IMG/VR virus record: IMGVR_UViG_3300049489_001135 | Location: 1-55,003 of that record | From: a virus | Length of the DNA: 55,003 nucleotides | Direction: 5' to 3' (one strand) | Shown here: positions 28,521-37,487 of the stretch, one piece after another | How the letters are laid out: the number at the start of each line of letters is the position of its first letter | How positions within the stretch are numbered: position 1 is the first letter of the stretch | Notes under the pieces: model-generated | Seen by the model: only the letters and a program-made list of their open reading frames with translations | Told to the model about the DNA's origin: nothing | The model's database searches: none | Program-made: the position numbers and the translations under genes

Positions 28521-29981
28521 TTACCAACTAATACGAACATATCCTGGGCCACCGGCTCCACTTGTAAAACCAGTTCTATTACCGCCTCCGGCATTAGCAC
28601 CAGTACCTCCGCCTCCACCACCACCAGAACCTCGCGAACCTTCTTGCCCACAATTTACAGAAGTTGGTGTGGAAATAGTAGTATATCCACCAGCTACTCC
28701 AACGCCTCCGGCTCCACCGATATTAATACTAGCACCACCACCGCCGCCATTGCCGCCGCGAAATCCAGTGGTTCCTAGGCCTCCATTGCTTGCTATAGAA
28801 GTTTGTCCTGTACCGCTTAATGAAGTTGGTCCACCACCAATATTACTTCCAGAGCCAGCACTTCCATTTCCACCACGTGAAGCAATAGGTGCTGCAATAT
28901 CTTGATTATTACCAGCTATGCCCACGCCTCCAGCACCGCCACCATTTAAACCCGTAAAACATACTCCACCAGCCCCGCCGTCAGCACCTGGAAATCTATA
29001 GGTTCCAGATAGACAAGAAATTTCTGTTTGGCCACCGCCACCACCTGAAGGAGCAGTAGCTCCACTTACAAATTGTCCTAAAGCACGAGAACCGCCATCA
29101 CCAAGAGTTACAGAAATAGTTTCACCAGGAGTTACAGAAATATTTGTGCTTATTACTGTGGCACCACAACCTCCAGCACCACCGCCTCCACCATGAACTG
29201 CAGCGCCAGTAGTCGGAACACCACCACCACCGCCGCCACCACCTCCGCCACCACAGCCAGTAACGGCAATAGTGGTAATATCTGCAGGCACTACAAAAGT
29301 TTTAGCTTCTGGAGTTGCTGACCAATCTTGACCAGAAAAACTTGTGAGCACTATATTTTGAAACCAAGTAGTATTTTTATTAACTGTTCCTTCATTTACA
29401 ATAGCTGCAAAATTATTTAAATCACCAAAAGTAGTAGTGCCTGTAGCACGGACCGGAGGACCAGAAACTCCAACCAAATATACTCCATTTTCACTATCTA
29501 CTGCTTGGTCTTTTAATAAAACTAAATCACCAACTACTAAAGTTACACTATCAATTGCATTTGAACCATTCGCAAATACATTTGTTAATGGAATATTTAC
29601 ACCAATTGATGCTACACTTACTTGATAATAGCTTTTAAAGTAAAACTCTTGGGTGCGATTATTGCCAGAAAGTTGTACCCATTGAGAGCCGTCATATATC
29701 CACAAACCTTCGGCCCTGCTAGTACCATCTGCGTAAAATACTTTACCAGTAGCAGGAGTTGGGTCTGAAGCTTGTGGCAAAAACGTTAAGTCATTTACAG
29801 TACTTAAAGCCCCAGAAGTTTGAACTTGTTGCCAAGCACCGCCCTGATAAACCCAAGGACCTGCTATTCTAGGTGTACCATCGGAGAAGAAAAAGTCTCC
29901 TTCAGCAGGATTAACTGGGTCTACACTTTGCGGAGTATACCTAATACGCTTTGCACTGGGACTTTGACCTGAAAATGACAT
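28521..29981 (-). CDS. Glycine-rich tail adhesin, 486 aa
   Basis: The N-terminus has two copies of a module of the form PxSDPxPAxGxxFYxDGTxRxxGxWxYxGxxW (about residues 15-100). The C-terminal 250 residues are dominated by Gly runs interrupted by short Val, Ser and Asn stretches, ending in GPGYVRISW. This Gly-rich architecture is similar to phage adhesins with polyglycine-II-type folds, where variable loops bind receptors. It is a good candidate for the receptor-binding protein. The ribosome site and start are typical for the operon. Confidence 0.65.
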   Translation of the reverse strand: MSFSGQSPSAKRIRYTPQSVDPVNPAEGDFFFSDGTPRIAGPWVYQGGAWQQVQTSGALSTVNDLTFLPQASDPTPATGKVFYADGTSRAEGLWIYDGSQWVQLSGNNRTQEFYFKSYYQVSVASIGVNIPLTNVFANGSNAIDSVTLVVGDLVLLKDQAVDSENGVYLVGVSGPPVRATGTTTFGDLNNFAAIVNEGTVNKNTTWFQNIVLTSFSGQDWSATPEAKTFVVPADITTIAVTGCGGGGGGGGGGGVPTTGAAVHGGGGGAGGCGATVISTNISVTPGETISVTLGDGGSRALGQFVSGATAPSGGGGGQTEISCLSGTYRFPGADGGAGGVCFTGLNGGGAGGVGIAGNNQDIAAPIASRGGNGSAGSGSNIGGGPTSLSGTGQTSIASNGGLGTTGFRGGNGGGGGASINIGGAGGVGVAGGYTTISTPTSVNCGQEGSRGSGGGGGGGTGANAGGGNRTGFTSGAGGPGYVRISW

Positions 29982-29991
29982 ATTTTAATCC

Positions 29992-31779
29992 TTAAACTGA
30001 AGTTATAACTTCCCAAGTAGTGCCGTTGTAAACTTTTAACTTGCTAATAGACGTATCATAAAATACCATACCAGCAAATGGTGTGCTAGGGTCAGAAGCA
30101 TTAGCTGGCATTTGTAATCCAGCATCTGTCTGTCCTGCAAAAGTTAAATTTCCAACGCCATCGGTCATAATTGGAGCACCTAAAGAACCATCGGCGCTTG
30201 GTAGTGTCCAAGTTGTACTAGCACCTAGTCCAGTAGGAGCAGTAAGTCCAGAATATTGGCCTCCATTGGAATATATTTTTAATAAGGCCGGAGTAGTATC
30301 TGGACCTTGTCTAAATTCAAATTCTCCAACATTTGAATAAAAATTCATAGTTGATAAACTTTGAACTAATAATAGATTTCCTTGGACTCTTGTAATTGCA
30401 GGAGAAAAATTTCCTAATATTACATCATCAGACGAATCAATTTTTGCAATTCCAATATTTGCATTATCTGCAGCATTTCTTCCAAGTAAAAATTGGTCAT
30501 TAGGTAATGTAGCAACTGCAGGAGCCGACCAAGAACCAGAACCACTATTATCTATAGAAGTCCATACATGACCTACAATACCTTCTGTACCATCTTGTAG
30601 TTTTATATTACCAGCACTGCCAGAACCGCTTGCTTGTCCTACTTTAACTATTGTATCACCAGAAATACCATCCACTACGCTTCCAGAACCAATAGTTACT
30701 GCACCACTTGGACCAGAACCTGCAGAAATATCACCAGAAGTAAGAGATGCAAGTCCAGAACCAGCAGCTTGGTCATTATTACTAGATTTTAAAGTTAAAT
30801 TTCCGGTAGCAGCGCCACTGCCTGCTCCACCAGTTCTAATAAGTAAATCTTGACTTGCTCCAGCACCATTATCTTCAGTAACAACAGATGCAGGACTAGC
30901 AGTATCAAATACAATTCTAGGAGTAGTTGAAGTAATTCTGATTAAATTTCCAGCGAGAGTTAAAGAGCTACTTCCTGCATTTACATTTGCAGAGTATAAT
31001 TCAGAAAATCTAAATGAACTAGTTCCTAAACTATATGTATAATCAGTATCTGGAACAATATTAGCATCAACTGGAGTAGCCCAAGTAATGCCTCCTCCGC
31101 CTGCAGGTTGCCAACTTAAAATTCCATCGCCAGCAACATCTGTTAATACATCTCCAGCAGCGCCATAGGCATCTGGTAACGTAAATACAACAGTTCCAGC
31201 CATAGAATCTGGAGCTTTCAGTGCCACAGAATTTGCAGTATTTCCATCATATAAAGAAACTTGAGCACCAATTGTGTTGGAAGTATCTCCATACACATCT
31301 ACAAGTCCATTTAAAGGAGTTAATCCTATACCATTTAATCCAACAATATCTACATAATCTCCGCCAATATTTGTATTAATAGTGCTATCACCAATCTGAA
31401 CAGAATCATCACTACCGGCCCGAATTAAATCTATACTAGCATTATCAGCTAAATTTCTACCTAAAAGTGCAACACCATTTTTTAAAACAAGTGTTTTTGT
31501 AGCAGCCATATTTAGGTCTTGATTTACGTTTGTAGTAATCAAGTTGCTCATAGCAGTATTAGCCCCAGAACTAGAGCCATTTGCTGCAGCAGTAAGTCTA
31601 CCTTGTGCATCTACTGTAATATTAGCAGATGTATAACTGCCAGGTGTTACTGCAGTATTTGCTAGGGATAACGTGCCTGTAGTAGTAATTGGACCGCCAG
31701 TTAATCCTGTACCAGAACCTACAGAAGTAACTGTTCCAGAACTGCCACTAGACACTGGAGGAAAAGTAAAAGTTGCCAT
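29992..31779 (-). CDS. Tail fibre protein, 595 aa
   Basis: The protein starts with a repeated fibre motif (TSVGSGTGLTGGPITTTGTL, ANITVDAQGRLTAAANG), continues with beta-rich repeats and ends with SDPSTPFAGMVFYDTSISKL, a module shared with the Gly-rich adhesin. These motifs are typical of trimeric phage fibres. It is probably the main shaft between the tail hub and adhesins. Confidence 0.68.
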   Translation of the reverse strand: MATFTFPPVSSGSSGTVTSVGSGTGLTGGPITTTGTLSLANTAVTPGSYTSANITVDAQGRLTAAANGSSSGANTAMSNLITTNVNQDLNMAATKTLVLKNGVALLGRNLADNASIDLIRAGSDDSVQIGDSTINTNIGGDYVDIVGLNGIGLTPLNGLVDVYGDTSNTIGAQVSLYDGNTANSVALKAPDSMAGTVVFTLPDAYGAAGDVLTDVAGDGILSWQPAGGGGITWATPVDANIVPDTDYTYSLGTSSFRFSELYSANVNAGSSSLTLAGNLIRITSTTPRIVFDTASPASVVTEDNGAGASQDLLIRTGGAGSGAATGNLTLKSSNNDQAAGSGLASLTSGDISAGSGPSGAVTIGSGSVVDGISGDTIVKVGQASGSGSAGNIKLQDGTEGIVGHVWTSIDNSGSGSWSAPAVATLPNDQFLLGRNAADNANIGIAKIDSSDDVILGNFSPAITRVQGNLLLVQSLSTMNFYSNVGEFEFRQGPDTTPALLKIYSNGGQYSGLTAPTGLGASTTWTLPSADGSLGAPIMTDGVGNLTFAGQTDAGLQMPANASDPSTPFAGMVFYDTSISKLKVYNGTTWEVITSV

Positions 31780-31780
31780 A

Positions 31781-32134
31781 TTAAGCTCCTACTGTCTTGC
31801 TAGTAAGTCTAGCAACTATTGTACCTGTACCGCTTGTATAACCATATTGTAAGCGTATTGAGGACATTGGAAGTAATTCAAATATTAAAATATGACTGCC
31901 AGAATTTCCTGTAATATTTATGGGAGCACCAAAATCTACAACATACCAATCATCGTTATCGCCATTTTGAGCTTCTACAATTACTTCACCTACAGGACTA
32001 GAGCCTGACCAAGTAATGTGAATACTAGCGTTATCTTGGTTAATTACTGAAGTAGTATTGCTTACAATTGGAGCAGACATATCTCCATTGTTTTCAAACA
32101 TGTTATAGGATTTTAGTACGTTTTTTCTTCCCAC
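31781..32134 (-). CDS. Small beta-sandwich tail protein, 117 aa
   Basis: The start is GTG behind AAAAGGAGATATTC. The C-terminal SGTGTIVARLTSKTVG is similar to the end of the 125-aa protein at 28090-28467, indicating duplication. It would be a small structural protein in the fibre cluster. Function unknown. Confidence 0.55.
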   Translation of the reverse strand: MGRKNVLKSYNMFENNGDMSAPIVSNTTSVINQDNASIHITWSGSSPVGEVIVEAQNGDNDDWYVVDFGAPINITGNSGSHILIFELLPMSSIRLQYGYTSGTGTIVARLTSKTVGA

Positions 32135-32191
32135 GAATATCTCCTTTTGGGCTAAGGCTTTTGGCCTCGATAGGGTCTCTATTGCTATATG

Positions 32192-34507
32192 TTAGGACCT
32201 GTTGGCCACTTTTTGGGTTTCTGTCTGCATACGAGCAGCACTGTTTAAATTTTGAAGTCCAGTTTGAGAGCCCATGCGAAATGCACCTTGCTGGGCTTCT
32301 ACCTGCATAGGGTCATTTTGAGGCATAAAATTAGCCTGTAAACCTGCAATATTTGTAGGTTCTAGCGATAAATCAGTAGGTACGTCTAGCAAAATCCCTA
32401 GCTGCACTTTCTTATTGTATGGAATTTTCTCATCTTCGGTCGTCACTTTATCAATAATTTCTTGTCTTAGCTGCTCATACATTGCAGGATATACTGCCTT
32501 AAGAGCTTCCACATGTTCTCGCGTCAAAGTGCCTCGTTCCATATCATCAAATACGCTTAAAGGATGTTCTACGGCCTGCATGTAGCGTTCAAATTTAGCA
32601 ATTTCCATGCTTGATGGCTGATATTCTCGAGCAAAAACATTTGGCTGGCTTGGGTCTTTTGGCAACTTGTTTTCCAAAAATTTTGTAGCATTAATTAGCA
32701 CAGTATGGGTTTGATTGGAAATTTCAGGAGCTGCCTGTGCTATGCGTGCCGTAGATTTAGCTAAATGGTCAACCATTAGTTGCTCATCATTAGCAAGTGC
32801 TTCTAAGTTTTTGGCAGTGTTTGTAAATGCCTCCTGCTTGCTCTTGGGCGCTTCTCTAGTCTCATAATTTACGGCATAACCAGAATTTATTAAAGTGCGC
32901 AAACTAAGTTGCTTAGTAGGCTTTTTTGCCTTGGACACAAAATTATTTACAGAAGACTTTAGAGCATTGTTAAAAGATGTAGTTTGTGCTTGTATATCAG
33001 CTAATACTGCCGCTGCACGCCTAGCATCTGATTTTAGCAATTGTTTTAAACCAATGGCCGCTGCACCAAGTGGAGTGCTACCGGCCATGGCACCAATAGC
33101 AGTGCCTTTCACAACATCAGATAAACTTACAGCGCTGCTTTGGTTAATTTTTTTAGGCAAATATTTTTCAACAGTAGATGCCATGCTATAGGTTTTGTTG
33201 GCAGATTTTAAATCTGCAGCCATTTTTGCTACAGCTTCATCAGCACTATTGGATGCAATTTTATTAGCAGTATCATCTACAATACCACGCAATTCAGAGC
33301 GCAAAGTATTTGCAACATTTGCTTTAAAACTTTCAGCAGCTCCTCCACCTTTAAATTTTATACCTGCATATGTTTTTCTTAGATTATCTAATTCTAGCAA
33401 TCCAACAGGCCCAGCATCTGCATGGCCAACAAGCTTATTCAAATCTTTCTGAAACGCTTTTAACACATCTAATTCGGCTTTAGCGGAGCCTGGTGCTGCT
33501 TCAAATTTTGCTGCAAAATCATCTAGCCTACTTTGCAATTTAGTGGCAACTTCTACCCTTGAAGGCAATGTTTCTGGCAACACTTGGCCTGTAGATTCTA
33601 ATGTTTCAATAATATTGCCAATTTGTTTACCAGCCTGCTCTTTTACTAAAGTATTTTTAGCAAGCCTATCTTCTGCAGTTTGCAGCACGCCTAAGTCAAG
33701 TTTATTTACTAAATAATCAGGCAAATCTTGTTGAAAAGTTGGATGATATTTTGCTTCTTTTAGCGCCTTAGCAGGAGTAAGGCCAATAAGCTCGCTTGCT
33801 GCTAGCTCAGGGTCTACAATATTTTTTGCACCAGATGCCAGCTTATTAGTCAGTGGAGCAATGCCTTTTTTAGCTAGTGGCACTGTAGCTTTAGCACCAC
33901 CATATGCACCGCCCATTAGGCCACCTAATAAGGCACCAGCTCCGGCACCCGCTACTAAATTTTCTGCATTTAAATCTGCACGGCCTAAAGCACTTTCACT
34001 AATCACATTTCCTACACCGTAAATAGCACCTTCAGTGCCTATGGCAGTAGCTTTTTTGACTATTTCTTTAGCAGCTTGGGAACGAATTTTGCCGCTTACT
34101 AATTTTTCTAAACTTTGAGCAGTTAAAGCACCGGCTGCTTCTGTAGCACGTAATGGTGCAGAAACTCCTTTAGCAAGCGCAGAAGTGCCACCTGATACTA
34201 ATGCCGGACCAATAACCCCTAAAGCTGTTCCTGCCCCCGCTGCTATAGAAGACCGCTCTCTAGTTTCTCTAAGTCTCTCAGGAGATACGCCAAAAGTATT
34301 AACAAGTGCTTGGTCCGATAATCCTAATGTTGCAGCAGACAATGCAGAGCCTGCAGCAGCCTCTAGCGCAGAATCTCCATACTTAACATCTTTAGCAATC
34401 TCTGCGTCTAAAATATTCTCGTCTAATAGCTCAACAGTATCGCCAGACTCTATGGCGCTAGCATCAGAAACAATATCATCAAATATATTTGTAGAGTCAT
34501 CAGCCAT
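32192..34507 (-). CDS. Large internal virion protein, 771 aa
   Basis: The protein is helical, Ala- and Leu-rich, with a Gly-rich hydrophobic patch (NLVAGAGAGALLGGLMGGAY) and long coiled-coil stretches. It is one of three adjacent large proteins (with 34509 and 36109) in the place where podoviruses encode ejection proteins that build the periplasmic tunnel. Assignment is by location, length and composition; enzymatic motifs were not seen. Confidence 0.6.
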   Translation of the reverse strand: MADDSTNIFDDIVSDASAIESGDTVELLDENILDAEIAKDVKYGDSALEAAAGSALSAATLGLSDQALVNTFGVSPERLRETRERSSIAAGAGTALGVIGPALVSGGTSALAKGVSAPLRATEAAGALTAQSLEKLVSGKIRSQAAKEIVKKATAIGTEGAIYGVGNVISESALGRADLNAENLVAGAGAGALLGGLMGGAYGGAKATVPLAKKGIAPLTNKLASGAKNIVDPELAASELIGLTPAKALKEAKYHPTFQQDLPDYLVNKLDLGVLQTAEDRLAKNTLVKEQAGKQIGNIIETLESTGQVLPETLPSRVEVATKLQSRLDDFAAKFEAAPGSAKAELDVLKAFQKDLNKLVGHADAGPVGLLELDNLRKTYAGIKFKGGGAAESFKANVANTLRSELRGIVDDTANKIASNSADEAVAKMAADLKSANKTYSMASTVEKYLPKKINQSSAVSLSDVVKGTAIGAMAGSTPLGAAAIGLKQLLKSDARRAAAVLADIQAQTTSFNNALKSSVNNFVSKAKKPTKQLSLRTLINSGYAVNYETREAPKSKQEAFTNTAKNLEALANDEQLMVDHLAKSTARIAQAAPEISNQTHTVLINATKFLENKLPKDPSQPNVFAREYQPSSMEIAKFERYMQAVEHPLSVFDDMERGTLTREHVEALKAVYPAMYEQLRQEIIDKVTTEDEKIPYNKKVQLGILLDVPTDLSLEPTNIAGLQANFMPQNDPMQVEAQQGAFRMGSQTGLQNLNSAARMQTETQKVANRS

Positions 34508-34508
34508 A

Positions 34509-36107
34509 TTATTTACCTTGCGTTAAGTTATAAAGACGTTCAATTTCTTCTACTGATTTTCCAGTTTCCTGTGCTTTTTTCTGAAAATATACTTCCTTAG
34601 AAAGCAAACGACCATCATTAGTTTTGATAAAAGTTTCAGGCCACACTTGAGCTTTAATATTTGAATTATCCGCTACTCGCTGTAATTCTGCACGCAAATC
34701 GTGAATAATAAAATTCATTTTAGCAGCTTGCACTGGAGGTAAATTGAATATTCCAAATTCCCCAATGGCTTTATCTAAAGCTTTTCGTTCAGTGTCACTA
34801 AGCGCACCTGGACCAGTATATGGCAAGCGAAGCGCACCAACAATAGCAGTGCGCATAGTTTCACCAGCGGCGCGGTCTTTTAATGCTGCCATGACTCCTT
34901 TTTCTCCTAAAGTGCGCAACAACCCTTTTTCAACCAAAGCCTTATATGGCTCTAATTTATTCATAGCAGCAGTTATAGACGCTTGTGATTCTTGAAACTT
35001 TTGAGCAGCGCTAGGATTAATAGCCTTATATGTTTTTCCACGAACTTGTACTAGACTTTTTTGCTCAGTTTCATTCATATTTTGAGCAAGCTGGGGGTCA
35101 ATAGCTTCGCCACGATATGCAGCCGCTAAAGCAGACTTTCCAGCATTTTTTTCAAATATTTCTTGTGCCTTTAAAGCTTGAGCACTTTCAATTTTAGCTC
35201 GCTCGACAGCCATTTCTTCTTGCTTTGCTTGAATCATTTGTTGTTGATATTGGTCTTGTGAACGTGCCTTTAGATTATCAAGTTTAGCATTAGAAATGTC
35301 TATTAGTTGCTTTTTTAGTGCTAGTTTGCCATCAGCCGTTAATTTATCTTTTTCTGCCTGTAAAGCTACTTGCCTATCAATAAAATCCATAACTGGATTA
35401 GATTTAGCACCAGTAAGCCCCTGAGACACAGCGCCGATAAATAGCGCAATAGATGCGCCTAATTTATTCTCAAAAGAATTACCTTGTAATACTTCTGGTA
35501 GGCTTTGAAAACGAACTGAATTATCTTGCTTACCAATTTCAGCTTGAATTTGTCTTTCTCTTTCTGCCAACTCATCTTGTTGTTTTATCAATGCAGCTTG
35601 AATTTCTGATTGAGCCATTTTAGTGGCTTCATGTTCTGCAACTGCATTTTGTACTGGTTTTATAATTTCTTCCGCTGCTACAGCTCTTTGCTCTTGAGTA
35701 GGTTGAATACTTGCTACAGGTTGTTCTACAACCGCCTCAACAGGCTGTGCTATTGCCTGCGCATTAACAACAGGCTGTTGGTCTACAACAGTTTCAGTAG
35801 GTATGCCATATTCTTCTTGAGCAAATTTTCTAATGTCTAAAGGATTAGGAATATTTTGTGCAGTTCTAGCGGCACCAATCATTTCAGAAGTAGGTTGATA
35901 TGGCACGTATGCCGGAGCAACTTGTGTAGCGGCTAGAGATTCAGGAGGATTTGGTTGTAAGCTTTCAGGCACTGTTTGCTCGACAATTGGCAATGCAACT
36001 TGGTCTTCTGCGGCCAATTCATTTGCAGTTTGTTGGTCAATTTCTCCAGACTGTAGTGCATTATTAATGTTTAAAATACGCTGTGCAGTTTCTTGGTCAG
36101 TTGCCAT
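34509..36107 (-). CDS. Internal virion protein, 532 aa
   Basis: The sequence is Gln- and Ala-rich with a disordered N-terminus (repeats such as PVEAVVEQPVASIQPTQEQR) and a long helical C-terminal region. It is separated by one base from each of its neighbours. It probably is an ejection or internal-core protein like its neighbours. No enzymatic motif was found. Confidence 0.55.
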   Translation of the reverse strand: MATDQETAQRILNINNALQSGEIDQQTANELAAEDQVALPIVEQTVPESLQPNPPESLAATQVAPAYVPYQPTSEMIGAARTAQNIPNPLDIRKFAQEEYGIPTETVVDQQPVVNAQAIAQPVEAVVEQPVASIQPTQEQRAVAAEEIIKPVQNAVAEHEATKMAQSEIQAALIKQQDELAERERQIQAEIGKQDNSVRFQSLPEVLQGNSFENKLGASIALFIGAVSQGLTGAKSNPVMDFIDRQVALQAEKDKLTADGKLALKKQLIDISNAKLDNLKARSQDQYQQQMIQAKQEEMAVERAKIESAQALKAQEIFEKNAGKSALAAAYRGEAIDPQLAQNMNETEQKSLVQVRGKTYKAINPSAAQKFQESQASITAAMNKLEPYKALVEKGLLRTLGEKGVMAALKDRAAGETMRTAIVGALRLPYTGPGALSDTERKALDKAIGEFGIFNLPPVQAAKMNFIIHDLRAELQRVADNSNIKAQVWPETFIKTNDGRLLSKEVYFQKKAQETGKSVEEIERLYNLTQGK

Positions 36108-36108
36108 A

Positions 36109-37116
36109 TTACACCTTTTTTCTAGCTTGCTTAGAAATTACTTCTTGCATGTCTAATTTTTTAGCAGATTTTTTTATAGCCTCTTGTTCTAAAATTTGAG
36201 CAACAAATCTTTTTGCTTTTTCGGGACTAGTTGCTACACTACGTGGAATAACTATCTCGCCTGGAGATAGCATGTGAGGTACTTTATCATTGGCAACAGA
36301 ATCTCCAGATTTTTCTGCTGTACCTTGTACTATTCCACCTTGGGCTTTAAATTTTAATTCTGGTCCAGTAGACCCAACTTGTGTGCCAGTTGTTGTTGGT
36401 TTTGAACCATAATATGAGCTTGCCAATTGTCCAGCAGCAGACAATAATGAACCTTCCATTTGTCTTTGATTTTGCACATTTCTAGAAGCAATATCTGCAT
36501 TTAAAGCATCAGCTTGAGCTTGTAACTGTGCCTGTTGAATTCTAGCACCAGTTTTAAATCCATAGCCGCTTTGTAAATTTTGGTTTATGCTTTGTCCTAA
36601 AACATTGCTTTGATTTAGCACAGCATTTTGTGCAGCTTGTTGTTCAGCAAGTCTAGCAGTTGCAGCGTCTTGTGCTAAGTTACGTCCAGCTTCTCCTTGT
36701 TGCTGCAATAATTGGCGCTGAGTAGTGCCAACATTTCTGCCACGCATTGCAGATGCTGCTGCAAGCTGTTGTGATAAATTTCTATTAGTAGCGCTTCTAA
36801 GTTGTGCTTCTGCCAAACTAGGGCCACGTCCCATAGCACGCTCAGATAATGCTTTAGCTACATCGGCAGCTTGCAAATTACCCTGCTGGGCAGTCATCAA
36901 ATCTCGTTGTTGAGTAGCAAGATTTGCGTAAGTATCGCCTTGCTTAATTACTCCGCCTAGATTTGGAGCACTAATTTTCTTTTCCTTAAGTGGGTCTACT
37001 GCATTTCCAATTGCTCCTCCAATTGCACCGCCTGCGGCCGCACCGGCTGGTCCCCCAAAAAAACCTCCTACGGCTGTACCAACTGCTGGTAATATTGACC
37101 TCGCTACACCACCCAT
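36109..37116 (-). CDS. Internal virion protein with Gly-rich N-terminus, 335 aa
   Basis: The N-terminus is a hydrophobic Gly/Ala-rich segment (MGGVARSILPAVGTAVGGFF) followed by an Ala/Gln-rich coiled region. Near the C-terminus lies GIVQGTAEKSGDSVANDKVP with HMLSPGEIVIPRS, a motif common in phage tail or internal virion proteins. It likely forms part of the ejection complex. The gene lies between the GNAT-like gene and the larger internal proteins. Confidence 0.55.
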   Translation of the reverse strand: MGGVARSILPAVGTAVGGFFGGPAGAAAGGAIGGAIGNAVDPLKEKKISAPNLGGVIKQGDTYANLATQQRDLMTAQQGNLQAADVAKALSERAMGRGPSLAEAQLRSATNRNLSQQLAAASAMRGRNVGTTQRQLLQQQGEAGRNLAQDAATARLAEQQAAQNAVLNQSNVLGQSINQNLQSGYGFKTGARIQQAQLQAQADALNADIASRNVQNQRQMEGSLLSAAGQLASSYYGSKPTTTGTQVGSTGPELKFKAQGGIVQGTAEKSGDSVANDKVPHMLSPGEIVIPRSVATSPEKAKRFVAQILEQEAIKKSAKKLDMQEVISKQARKKV

Positions 37117-37119
37117 AAA

Positions 37120-37467
37120 CTATACCTCTTTTTGGCTTAAATCTTTAGTTAAATAAATCATATCTTTATCACAACTTTCTAATTGAAATCCGCCTGCCAA
37201 AATTGCTTTTAGGCTTATGGTAGAACCGTTTGCGGGCGGAGAGCAACTTGTAACCAGTTTTAATTTCCCCGCTGCTATAGCAACTTGCTCAATATGCTTT
37301 AACATGCTCCAAGCTTGCCCAGTCATTCTTTTTTCAGGCACCACATACATATCTTGCAAGTAAATACTTTCTGGAAAAATTTTCAATACTACAAATCCGT
37401 GAGGAAACTCTACTAACTCAGCATTTTCTCGCTCTTTTAAGTAATCTTTATACATGGTTAGCTCCAA
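37120..37467 (-). CDS. GNAT-like acetyltransferase, 115 aa
   Basis: The product has the strand-turn-helix core of GNAT folds: FVVLKIFPESIYLQDMYVVP then KRMTGQAWSMLKHIEQVAIA, where the basic turn would bind acetyl-CoA. Similar short GNAT proteins are found in the structural gene cluster of some podoviruses. A substrate is not evident. It lies between the tail-hub gene and the internal protein genes. Confidence 0.5.
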   Translation of the reverse strand: MELTMYKDYLKERENAELVEFPHGFVVLKIFPESIYLQDMYVVPEKRMTGQAWSMLKHIEQVAIAAGKLKLVTSCSPPANGSTISLKAILAGGFQLESCDKDMIYLTKDLSQKEV

Positions 37468-37487
37468 TATGCAATAAATATGCCATA

